DNA from: Aureococcus anophagefferens
Taxonomy: Eukaryota; Sar; Pelagophyceae; Pelagomonadales; Pelagomonadaceae
NCBI RefSeq assembly: GCF_000186865.1
Contig: NW_008705590.1
Span: 267,331 to 331,330, forward strand
Length of the DNA: 64,000 bases
Direction: 5' to 3'
In this document: positions 55,121-64,000 of the stretch, one piece after another
Layout of the letters: every line of letters begins with the position of its first letter
Position numbering within the stretch: the stretch's first letter is position 1
Notes under the pieces: model-generated
The model's input: only the letters and a program-made list of their open reading frames with translations
Told to the model about the DNA's origin: nothing
The model's database searches: none
Made by a program: the position numbers and the translations under genes

Positions 55121-57238
55121 TTATTTAACCCGATGCAGCCCCCCCTTCGCGCGTTCGCCCTCCGCCGGCCGCCGTCCCAGCGCCGCCCGCGACGGCGTCC
55201 CCGAAAAACCCTCAGCTTCGGGCCACGCGGCCTCCAACCCCGCGGCGCCGCGCATGGCCGCGAGCGCGCCCTCGTCCCACGTCGACCGCAGGACCCCGCG
55301 CGCGACGTCCGCGAAGCGCGCGGGCGCGTCGTCGAGGCACCAGCACCAGCCGAACGCCGCGCGGTTCTCGTCCTCGGCGTCGCAGGACGAGACGTCGCCG
55401 CCGAGCTTCTTCCGCTTCGCCTTGTCCTCCTTGGTCATCGCCGCCAACCGCCGCGCGGCGGCCGCAGCCGCGTCCGCGCAGGGGAGGGCCTGGTCGTCGA
55501 AGCGCGTCATGCGCGGGTGGTACACGGCGGCGAACTTGCGCTCCTCGGCGGCCGACGGGTCCCGCGAGTCGATCGCGCGCGCGTTCAGCGCCGTGTCGAG
55601 AGCATACCCGCCCCGCAAGTGCGCGAGCACGAGCGATTGCTGCGGGTCCAGCGTCTTGATGCGCCCCGCGGACCGCGACGCCTTGCGCACGTAGTGGACC
55701 CACAGATACTCGGCCGACGCGTGCGCGACGAGCTTCTGGCGGTGCATCTGCGCCTTGCCCGCGCACGCGCCCGCGTCCAGCAGCGTGCCGCCGCCCCGCC
55801 CGACGGCGCCCCGGCCCGAGTCCCGGGGGCAGCGCGCGTAGAAGACGCAGGGCAGCGATAAAGCCCGCGGCACGGGCCGCGCCGCCGAGTATGAGGACAC
55901 GAGCGCCCGGAGCGGCTGATCCGGCGCGCCCGGCGGCGGCACCAAAAATTCGTCGACGTCGACGTGCGTGACCCACGAGGCCCCGGCGGCGACGGCGCGC
56001 CGGTGGCACGCGTTCTGCGCCGCGTACTGGCTCGGCCGGCCAAACATGCCCTGGGTCGTCAGCGTGCCGTTCGTCTCGGCGACGACGCGGCGCTCGAACG
56101 CGGCCGGGTCGCACGACGCGGACCGGTCGTCGTTGACGGCAGGCCAGGCGACGTGCGTCGCGCCGCCCGGCAGCGGCGCGAGGGCTATCTGGAGCGGCGA
56201 TGCCGCGCGCCAGCCGTCGCCGCCGTCGCGGAGCGCCGCGGCGTAGACGCCGTCGCTGTTGTCCATGATGGCGACGTGGTCGACGCCGAGCGCCAATAAA
56301 TGCGCGAGCCACTCGGCGACGCGCGCGGCCGGCAGGCCCTGGGCGACGTTGTCGCGGTCGAGGTAGGCGCCGCCGCGGACCCAGGCGCAGGCGGCGATGG
56401 TCGGTCTCGATTCTTGTTCCAGCGCGGGCACGCGCCGTTGCAAGACGACGGGGATGGCCGGGTGCGCGGCGGTCGCTTCCGCGAAGGCGGCCTTGGACGT
56501 CGCCACGCGCGCGACGACGCCGCCGCCCCGCGCGCAGGCCGCGCCGCGGAGCGCCTCGGGGACCGGGCACGTGAAGGTGAACGTCGACCGCGCCTTCAGG
56601 TAGACGCCCGCGTCCGCCGCGTCCGCGGCCACGACGACCTCGGCGCCGCCGTCGGAGAACGCGCAGTAGAGCGCGAGCTTGTTGCGGTCCGTCGCGCGGC
56701 TCGCGAACTCGGCGTTGAGCGCCGCGGCGACGGCCTTGCGGACCTTGGTGCGCCACTGGCTCGACACGCAGACCTGGCAGCCCTTCTTCTCCTTCACGAG
56801 GTCCGCGCGCCACGCGCGCCAGTCGTCGAGGCCCGCGCGCTCGAGCGTGCGCTCGCGCGCGTCGCAGGCGCCCTCGAGCTGGCCGACGAACGTCGCGGCC
56901 GCGCAGCCGTCGCGCTCCGCGGCGAAGGCGTGGTACAGCGCGAACGGCAGGCCGTGCGCCGACGACGGGTGCAGCGGCACGGCCGTCTCGTCGCGGCCCG
57001 GGGACGCGGGTCGCGGCGGCGAATGCGGCGGCGCTGGCTCCGCCGGCGGCGGCCGTCGCGCCTCCGCCGGCGGCGGTCGTCGCGGCGCCGCCGGCGGCGG
57101 CGCGGCGTCCGTCGTCGACGTCGCGAGCGCCGCCGCCGGCGCCGCGTCGTGCCGCGGCAGCGACGCGTGGTGGCGCAGGTTCAGCAGCGCCACGACCAGC
57201 GCGCAGGCGACGAGCGCCAGCACGCCGCGGCGCGCCAT
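55121..57238 (-). CDS. Type II membrane glycosyltransferase, GT92 family
   Basis: 705 residues, intronless. Short cytosolic MARR, a signal anchor (GVLALVACALVVALLNL) and a Pro/Ala-rich stem. The catalytic domain has CAWVRGGAYLDRDN, WLAHLLALGVDHVAIMDNSD, QYAAQNACHRRAVAAGASWV and the metal-binding THVDVDEFLVPP with its DxD, which is the GT92 (DUF23) layout. QKLVAHASAEYLWVHYVRKA is a further conserved block. GT92 enzymes are Golgi beta-galactosyl or related transferases; the acceptor is unknown. The C-terminus has a Cys-rich SSCDAEDENRAAFGWCWC segment. Confidence 0.8.
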   Translation of the reverse strand: MARRGVLALVACALVVALLNLRHHASLPRHDAAPAAALATSTTDAAPPPAAPRRPPPAEARRPPPAEPAPPHSPPRPASPGRDETAVPLHPSSAHGLPFALYHAFAAERDGCAAATFVGQLEGACDARERTLERAGLDDWRAWRADLVKEKKGCQVCVSSQWRTKVRKAVAAALNAEFASRATDRNKLALYCAFSDGGAEVVVAADAADAGVYLKARSTFTFTCPVPEALRGAACARGGGVVARVATSKAAFAEATAAHPAIPVVLQRRVPALEQESRPTIAACAWVRGGAYLDRDNVAQGLPAARVAEWLAHLLALGVDHVAIMDNSDGVYAAALRDGGDGWRAASPLQIALAPLPGGATHVAWPAVNDDRSASCDPAAFERRVVAETNGTLTTQGMFGRPSQYAAQNACHRRAVAAGASWVTHVDVDEFLVPPPGAPDQPLRALVSSYSAARPVPRALSLPCVFYARCPRDSGRGAVGRGGGTLLDAGACAGKAQMHRQKLVAHASAEYLWVHYVRKASRSAGRIKTLDPQQSLVLAHLRGGYALDTALNARAIDSRDPSAAEERKFAAVYHPRMTRFDDQALPCADAAAAAARRLAAMTKEDKAKRKKLGGDVSSCDAEDENRAAFGWCWCLDDAPARFADVARGVLRSTWDEGALAAMRGAAGLEAAWPEAEGFSGTPSRAALGRRPAEGERAKGGLHRVK

Positions 57239-57414
57239 GGGTCTAGACCGCCGGTACAGCTAGGTCGCTTCCAGGCTCGTCGCAGCGCCCATCCTTTGTG
57301 GCAAGAACAAGTTGAACATCACCAAAAACGTTGCACCCCCGACCAAGCGCTAACTCGAGGTGAGGCCGCCGCCCGGCGCGTCGGAGGCAGCCCTCCGGGC
57401 GCGCGCCGGTCACC

Positions 57415-60400
57415 ATGAGCCATGCCGTGGCGACGAACACGATGATGCGGCTGCCCGCGAGCGAGCTCATGACCATGCGCGAGGAGTTCGAGGCCGAGGA
57501 GGACGGGCTGACGCTGGACCAGTTCGTGCGCGTCATGCTGCGGCGCGCGCGGCACACGAGCAAGCGCAAGTACGAGAAGCTCGCGCGCGCGAAGCGCATG
57601 GCGCGGCGCCACGCGCCCGCCGACGAGGAGCCGGCGCCGACCTTCGAGAGCGACGACAGCGACGTCGACGAGAGCGACGAGGTCTACGACGCGAGAGGGG
57701 CCATCCGGCCCATGGTGGGCCTCGACGGCCGGGCGAACCTGGGCGCCGTCGACGACCTCTGCGAGCTCTTCGACCAGATCGATGTGAACGGCGACCAGCA
57801 CCTCGAGTGGGAGGAGTTCACGTCGTTCGTCATCGAGCACGGGATGGAGAAGTCGGACGACGACCGCGGCGGGCTCCACGACCGCTACCTGGAGCGCAAG
57901 GTGACCTGCGAGCCCGTGGGCTGGCGGCCCCACGGCGGCGGCGGGCCGGGGCCCTTCAAGCTCTTCCGCTGGATCCCGGAGCTGCGGCTCCTCTGCATCT
58001 GCGCGGCGGGCTGCTGGGCGCTCTTCTCGCCGTTCCCGCGCGCGGCGGCCGCGCGCGACCACGTCCGCGCGGTCTTCCAGTGCTCCCTGGCGCCGGCGGA
58101 GGAGACGTCGGCGACGGCGGAGGAGGTCGACGGGTCCCAGCTCCTGGCCCAGTCCCAGGCGCTCCTCGAGGGCGGCGGCGACGACGACGGCGACGACGCG
58201 CGCGAGCAGCCGTCCGCGTCCACGAACCCGGACGCGGCGCCGCGGTCCACGGTCAAGGACGCCGTCATCGAGTGCCTCGACGTGGTCTTCGCGCCCAAGG
58301 ATGAGCTCATCATCGCGCTGTGCAGCGACCTGACGCTGCGGTTCTACCACATGTCGAGCCGCCAGTCCGTCCACGAGGAGACGGTCAACGCCAAGGGCGC
58401 GACGCGCCTCGCGCTGCCCCACACGCGCGCGGCCTGGTGGGCCGGGGCCTTGCTGGAGGGCCGCCACGTCGGCGCGCGCCTGCTCTTCCTCGCGGGGCCC
58501 CGGGCGACGGTGACGGCGCTCGCGGTGCGGCCGTTCGACCCGCGGCCGCGGCCCGGCGCGGACCGCGACAAGGGCGAGCCCCCGGGCGTCACGCAGCTCG
58601 AGGGGCTGCACGGCCACTCCGACGTCGTCAGCGACGTCGTCGTGCTGGAGCAGCCGCGGACCATCGTCGGGCCGCCCGCGTCCGGCGGCGCGTTCGGCGC
58701 GGACGACGGCGACGTGCTGCCGCGCGAGGTCGGCCTCCTCGCGACGGCGTCCATGGACCGGACCATCAAGCTCTGGGAGCTGCCCGCCATGGTCTGCGTG
58801 TCGACGCTCGAGGGCCACAGCGCGGGCGTGCGGTCGCTGTCCTACGACCGCGCGCAGCACGTGCTCCTGAGCGCGGGCTTCGAGTTCGGCGTGCGGGCCT
58901 GGGGCGTGTCGGGCCACCAGGCCTTCCCCCTCTTCGCCCTCGAGGGCGGCCACGCGACGTCCGTGCGCTCCGTCTGCGCGGCGCCGGGCGGGTCGCGGTC
59001 CGCGGTGTCGCTCGACGACGACGGCGTCTTCGCCTGTGCCGAATTCAACCACTGGTTTGGGGGGTCCCCACCAAACTTCAGAACTCTCTATCTCGATCAA
59101 ACCGAAGTCGATTCGGCCGACTTTTGGACGAATGGATTGCTCTCATCGATTTCTCGAAGCACAGCAGAAAACCTTGCGTCGAAACGGTCGCATACGCTCA
59201 CATTGAAGTCGGGTTGAAGATTTGATTTCCACACAGGTCCTGGCGTGGTGGGACACGTCGCGCGACTCCGCGTCGTCGGCGTCGGACCGCCTGACGCACG
59301 CCGTCACCTTAAGCGGCGACGACTGCGCCGTCGTCGTGCCCGTGGGCTTCGGCGTCGACGTCGAGATGGCCCAGCACAAGCAGCGGGAGGCCGCGCGCGC
59401 GCGGTCGCTGGAGCTCGACAAGCTCGCGCAGCGGCGCCAGTCGCTGTTGGACGCCAAGGGCGGCGGCTCGCCGCTGCGCCCGCCGACGTCGGGCCCGCGC
59501 TTCGAGTCGGAGTCGCTGGAGACGGAGCGCGAGGCGCTGGACGCGGCGACGGCGTCCGCGGCGATCGCCTACTCGACGAACGCGATTTCGCTGGCCTGCG
59601 GCGGGAAGCGGGGCGTCTTGCGGCTCTTGGACGCGAACGACCACCGCGACGCCGAGGCGCCGCCGACGCTCGTCGCCTATTCGCCGCTGACGCACGAGAT
59701 CGTGACGGCGCACGGCGGCGCGATCAAGTGCTGGGACGTGCAGATGGGCCTCCTGAAGAAGGAGCACAGTCTGGGCGACGGGCCGCGCGCCGCGGACGTG
59801 AGCGGCCTGAGCTTCGACGCGCGCGGGCGGCGCCTGCTCGTCGCGGACCGCGCGGGCGCCGTCGGCATCCGCCGCGTCCGCGACGCCGCGCCGCTCATGT
59901 CGCTCGGCCGGCACCGCGCGGAGGTCGCGGGCCTCGTCTACGCGCCCCAGGACCGGGTCGTCGTGACCGTGGGCTGGGACCGGTGCCTCCACGTCTACGA
60001 CGGGGCAGCAAAAGAGAGCGAAATTCCCAACTTCAAAGGCTCCTTTCTCGGCCGTTTTCCACTCGTTTCGGCTGATTTTTGGACGAGCGATCATCTCTCG
60101 GAGCGGTCTCGACGCGTGGGCGCTTTTTCCGGAACGAGCGCGCGCGGAACACTCACGTTGAAGCGACGTTGAATCACCCTTGTGCTGCCCAGGTCTACGA
60201 CGAACGCGAGGAGAACCCGGACGACGCGCTGCTCCGGGCCGTCGCGAACGCGCACGCGGCGGACATCACGGGCGTCGCGCTCTCGCGCGACACGGGCCTC
60301 ATCGCGACGTGCGACGCGACGGGCGGCATGAAGCTCTGGGACTTTTTGGACCTGGGCCTCGTCGCGGAGGTGCGGGACGGCGCGGGGAAGCTGCTGCCCC

Positions 60401-63091
60401 AGGCGACGGCCATGGCGTTCCTCGAGCCCTACCCGCTCCTGGTGGTCTGCGACGGCGCGTCGGGCGTCCACGTCGTGCCCACGCTAAAAAACACGGCGCC
60501 CAAGGACGCGAAGACGCAGGAGCGGCGCGTCGCGCTGCGCTTCGAGAACGGCAAGTCGGCATTCGTCGACGGCGGCTTCCGGAAGGGCGCGGCGGCTAGA
60601 TGCGTCGCGACGGCCGTGGACCTCGAGGGCGGCAAGGAGATCGCCGGCGGCGTCAAGCGGGGGCGGGTGCTCGTCTACACGGGCGACTCGCGGGGCGACG
60701 TGCAGATCTTCGACATCAAGCCGCGGCTGCGGGCCATGGGCGTCGCCGTCGTGCCCGGCGGCGACGTCCGCTGGCGCAAGCCCGGCTACAACTGCCGGCG
60801 GAAGCTGCGGCGGGACCACGCCCTGTCGTCCTTCGGCGACGAGGGCGACGCGGCGCCGCGGGCGCCGCCGAAGCGCCGCGACAGCGTGCTCGCGCCCACG
60901 GACCCGACGGAGCCGCCCGAGGAGAGCGCCGCCGAGGCCGCGAAGCGGCGGTCCAAGCCCGCGTTCTCCGAGCTCACGGAGCGGCGCTGGACGGCCCACG
61001 GCGGCGCCGTGACGTGCCTCCTGCTCGTCGAGGACCCGCCGCGCCTGCTGACGGCGTCGGCCGACGGCTCCGTGAAGTGTTGGACGGTGCGGGCGAGCCG
61101 CTCGGCGCGCTCACGTTCGGCCGCGACGAGGACGCCAAGGCCCTGCGCGTGCTCGCGGCGCCGGGCAAGCTCACGATCGGCGAGCGCATGGCCCAGACGT
61201 CGACGGGCGCCAACGCGGCGAAGATCTGGCGCTTCCTCGGGCCCAAGGACATCAAGCGCCAGCGCACGCGCGCGCGCGACCGCGCGCGCGACGTGCTGCG
61301 CGTCGTCTTCGACGAGAAGCGCGAGGAGGACCGCGCCCTCGCCGCCGAGGAGGAGCTCGCGCGGGCCAAGGAGGAGACCGCGCGCAAGGTCCGCGAGCGG
61401 ACCGCGTCGTCGGCCGACGACGACGCGCCGCGCGACGACGGCGGCGACGAGGGCGACGACGGCGCCAAGGAGGAGCGGGGCCGCGTCTTCGGCCAGCTCG
61501 CCGGCGAGGAGACCTGGGCCGTGTCCGAGTTCGACAAGATCAAGGAGCAGGCGCGCGCGACGCGCGAGGCCGAGCGCAAGAAGGCCGAGGCCGCCAAGGG
61601 CGTCAAGAAGAGGAAAAAGAAGAAGAAGGCGCCGCCGCCGCCGAAGCGCGACGAGTCGAGCGTCGGCGGCGGCTCCCTGGAGACGCGCGAGGACGACGAC
61701 GCGGAGCCCATCGTCCTCGACGACGACTCCGTCCTCGAGGCGAACGAGGCGAAGCGGAAGCAGGAGGAGCTCGTGCGGCGGGAGATCCGGAAGAATGAGC
61801 TCCAGCAGGACCCCGACGACCCGGACAACTGGGGCATCGGGTCGCGGAACCGGGAGCAGGCCATGTACGGCCACCTCTACAAGGAGCTAAAGGGCCGGAA
61901 GCGCGTCGAGACGCGGAACCGCGCGGCCGTCAAGCCGCCGGGCACGGCGGCCCACGAGCGCGCCCTCGTGCGNCAGCTCATCGAGCCCAGCGACTTTCTG
62001 AAGAAGCAGTTCGGGCCGGGGGGCAAGTACGGCGNNNNNNNNNNNNNNNNNNNNNNNNNNNNNNNNNNNNNNNNNNNNNNNNNNCCCTCGGCGCGTCGCG
62101 GTCCGCGCCGGTCCTCGCCGCGCCGGAGCGCGCGCTCTTCCCCGGCCGCGACGCGGCCCTCGCGACGTCCGCGGCGCGGCAGGGCGACGCTGCGCGGCGG
62201 CTCCGCGAGGGCCGGTCCATCGCGCCGCTGTCGGACCTGCCGCCCCTCGACGGCCAGCCCGAGGTCGCGACGGGCGTCCGCGAGAAGCTCGGCCACTGGA
62301 GGGACCGCGTCGCGTCCTTCGCGCGCGCGACGGAGGAGACGAGCCCGCGCGGCTACGTCTACCGCGTCCGCGCGCCGCTCCTCGAGCGCTCGCGGAGCGC
62401 CGCGACGCTCCGGTCCTCGGCGCGGCCGGCCAAGGGGGCGACGAAGGCGCCCCTGCCCCGCGCGGCGACGGAGGCCGTCGCCGCGCCCCTGCCGCGCCAC
62501 GGCCACCGCCAGCAGTACGGGCCCTACCCCTACGCGAACATCGACCGCTTCGTCGGCGCCTACAAGGCCTGCGTCGCGCCGAGCCAGCGCTTCGGCGCGC
62601 CCGTGGCCGCGCGCGCGGTCCTCGACCACCCCGTCGTCGCGGACAACGACTACCTCCGCAAGCGCGGCGACGACGTCCTCGGCCGCGCGGGCGCCGCGGG
62701 CACGCTGGGCCTCCGGGGCCTGCTCCGCGGCTTCTTCCCCCTCATCAAGCCCAGCGAGCTCAGCGAGGTCGCCGACGGCTTCCTCGCGCGCAACGGCGTC
62801 GGGCCCTGGGCGCGCAAGGCCGGCGGCGGCGAGCGCGAGAACGAGCTCCGCGCCATCTTCGACCTCTTCGACGTCGACCGCGCGGGCGCCGTCGACCTCC
62901 GCGAGCTCGCCGACGCCGTCAACGAGGGGTCCAGCGCCCTCGCGGGCAACGAGGACTGGCCCGCCCTCGCCGGCGCCCTCTTCGACCACCTCGCCGCGCT
63001 CGAGCGCCGCGCGGCGCCCGGCGGCAAGGCGCGCGTGTCCTTCGACCAGTTCGCCGACATCGTCCAGAGCGCCATCTCCACGCGGGACTAA
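57415..63091 (+). CDS. Large EF-hand + WD40-repeat protein (WDR49/WDR64/EFCAB8-like), gapped
   Basis: Model: exons 57415-59025, 59237-59992 and 60193 onward to TAA 63091, with a lost base at about 61083 and an assembly gap at 62035-62084. More than 1600 residues. An N-terminal EF-hand (LFDQIDVNGDQHLEWEEFTS) precedes WD40 repeats (LLATASMDRTIKLWELPAMV, LSAGFEFGVRAWGVSG, VVVTVGWDRCLHVYDE, IATCDATGGMKLWDF, LTASADGSVKCW), a Lys/Glu-rich helical region (KEETARKVRERT, KRKKKKKAPPPPKRD) and a C-terminal EF-hand-like DLFDVDRAGAVDLRELADAV. EF-hand plus WD40 of this order is typical of ciliary or axonemal proteins. Two introners (families B and A) sit between WD blades. The two residues beside the gap cannot be trusted. 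Confidence 0.8.
59026..59236 (+). mobile_element. Introner element, family B, in WD40 gene (mixed ends)
   Basis: Intron of exactly 211 bp, phase 0. TSD GTCTTCGC against GTCCTGGC (two mismatches, so older). Left end CTGTGCCGAATTC, right end GATTTCCACACAG: the two terminal types seen separately in other copies occur together here. Donor GT, acceptor CAG. Same orientation as the gene. Confidence 0.9.
59993..60192 (+). mobile_element. Introner element, family A, in WD40 gene
   Basis: Intron of exactly 200 bp, phase 0. TSD GTCTACGA, extendable to GTCTACGACG. Ends CGGGGCAGCA and TGCTGCCCAG. Splicing rejoins RCLH to VYDEREEN within a WD blade. Donor GT, acceptor CAG. Same orientation as the gene. 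Confidence 0.92.
62035..62084. other. Assembly gap (50 N)
   Basis: Run of 50 N inside the EF-hand/WD40 gene; true length unknown. A single N also occurs at 61974. The reading frame before (ending GPGGKYG) and after (LGASRSAPVLAAPE) is open, so coding sequence continues across. Confidence 0.98.
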
Positions 63092-63161
63092 CACGGGGAA
63101 GTTTGCGCGCCTGAAGCGCGCGCGGGCGAGCATGAGGCCCCGGGTATTAGCCTCGCAAAAT

Positions 63162-63739
63162 TCACGCGTACCTGCTCTCGACGGCGGCGCCCTTCGAGCA
63201 CGGCTTGTATTTCGAGTCGGAGGAGCACGGCTTGTAGTCCTGGGCGAGCGCGTCGAAGCCGGCGAAGGCGCCCGCCGCGTCGAAGGTGAGCTCGTAGACG
63301 GAGTCGTAGTCGTCGCTCTTCCAATCCGGGATGGATTTCGTGGGCACGCCGAGGTCCGCCGCGAGGTATTGGATGTTTTCGTGCTCCCAGGCGACGAGGG
63401 TCACCGTCTCCGCGCGCGCGGCTTCCTTGATCGCGGCCGCGGCCGCGGCGTTGCCGCCGTTGAACTCGTGGCCGTGCGCGAAGGACACCGTCAGGTTCAG
63501 GTGCTGCGCGATGGGCTCCACCGTGAGCCAGCAGCGCTCGCACTCGGGCGGCTCGCGGTACTGGTCCGCGAAGATCTTCGTCGGCGTCGCAAAATGGTGC
63601 TTCTTCGACGTCTCGCCGTCGAAGATCTGAGGCAGCCGCCGCTCCACGTCTTCTCGCCGTGCCTGATGATGTAGACGGTATGGTTCGTGTCGGCGGCGGC
63701 GGCCAGGCACGCGCCCAGGGGCGCGAGAAGGAGGCGCAT
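63162..63739 (-). pseudogene. Secreted histidine-phosphatase-like protein with internal deletion
   Basis: From ATG 63739 the sequence reads signal peptide MRLLLAPLGACLAAA, then NHTVYIIRHGEKTWSGGCL, with the RHG catalytic motif of the histidine phosphatase (phosphoglycerate-mutase-like) family. The frame then switches at about 63635 to LPQIFDGETSKKHHFATPTK and runs on (WEHENIQYLAADLGV with the second-half histidine) to the TGA at 63162-63164. The usual roughly ten residues between GCL and the LPxIFDG box are absent, so a small out-of-frame deletion exists, in the genome or in the assembly. If it is an error, this is an intact secreted phosphatase of about 190-200 residues. Confidence 0.6.
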
Positions 63740-63874
63740 CGTGCCTTTGGGGCGTTCGTGAGAAGCTTTTGCCACTTCTTGGCTTGAAGCGTTCTTGAAC
63801 CAAAGTTGCTGCCGAGCCTAAACTCGTGCTCCGCGGTGGGCAGCCCTCCGTCTTCGGACCTGCACGCACGCGCG

Positions 63875-64000
63875 ATGATGCTGCGCGCCGGCGCCGCCCT
63901 GCGGCCGCGCCTGGCGTGTGCGCGGTGCCTGTCGTCGCGCGAGGAGTGCCACGAGCGGCTCGCGACGACGCAGAAGGGCCACGTGAAGCCCCTGAAGACG
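63875..64000 (+). CDS. N-terminus of a gene continuing beyond window, mitochondrial-type leader
   Basis: 42 codons from tandem ATGs to the window end. The leader MMLRAGAALRPRLACARCLS is Arg/Ala-rich, without acids, and typical of mitochondrial targeting. It is followed by SREECHERLATTQKGHVKPL. Too short to identify. Confidence 0.5.
   Translation, partial: MMLRAGAALRPRLACARCLSSREECHERLATTQKGHVKPLKT

Noticed and set aside
1..64000. tRNA, rRNA, CRISPR arrays, bacterial operons or phage genes
   Set aside because: None seen by eye; introns, targeting leaders and domain types are eukaryotic. Some small RNA genes could be missed without a covariance search.

Overview
This is nuclear DNA of a eukaryotic micro-alga. 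The genome is very GC-rich and very compact. Genes on both strands carry spliceosomal introns, several N-termini look like signal, plastid or mitochondrial presequences, and there are no operons. Nine copies of two short intron families have terminal inverted repeats (TIRs) and 8-bp target-site duplications (TSDs). They match the introner elements known from the pelagophyte Aureococcus anophagefferens, so I infer Aureococcus or a close relative. That assignment is from memory; no database was searched. A 50-N gap and several one-base frameshifts in otherwise good genes indicate a draft assembly.

Layout. 0-20 kb: a secreted Pro/Thr-rich surface protein (-), KDPG aldolase (+), a SAM methyltransferase (-), the ribosome-biogenesis factor NOC2 (-), a secreted alpha/beta hydrolase (+), carbamate kinase (-), a triple-WW protein (+), a small mitochondrial-type membrane protein (+), two orphan cysteine-motif genes (+) and an FAD oxidoreductase (+). 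20-36 kb: a MESD-like protein (-); two MYND/RING/Sel1 paralogues flanking a beta-helix membrane protein; a SAC1-like phosphoinositide phosphatase with a broken active site (-); a GH92 alpha-mannosidase (+); an EF-hand/sulfotransferase fusion (+); a multi-pass membrane protein (-). 36-64 kb: a double cyclic-nucleotide-binding protein (+), HD hydrolase (-), kinesin (+), a TPR-type methyltransferase (+), DHFR-TS (+), a SHOCT membrane protein (+), an MFS transporter (-), a macrodomain protein (+), an EDR2/DUF1336 protein (-), a two-pore K+ channel (+), a secreted or plastid-type coiled-coil protein (-), a GT92 glycosyltransferase (-), a large EF-hand/WD40 protein (+) spanning the gap, a histidine phosphatase (-) and the start of one more gene (+).

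The main signal is how introns arise here. Five introns of exactly 200 bp (family A) and four of exactly 211 bp (family B) interrupt conserved domains. Each duplicates about 8 bp of target. The upstream target copy supplies the donor (GT or GC) and the element end supplies the acceptor CAG. Both element orientations work. Families A and B share their core. A 47-bp carbamate kinase intron is a shrunken family B element, and an 88-bp intron in the hydrolase looks like a third family. Six of the 17 introns I could place use GC donors, and in 15 of 17 the first two intron bases recur at the start of the next exon. The genes themselves are unrelated housekeeping and membrane functions rather than one pathway.
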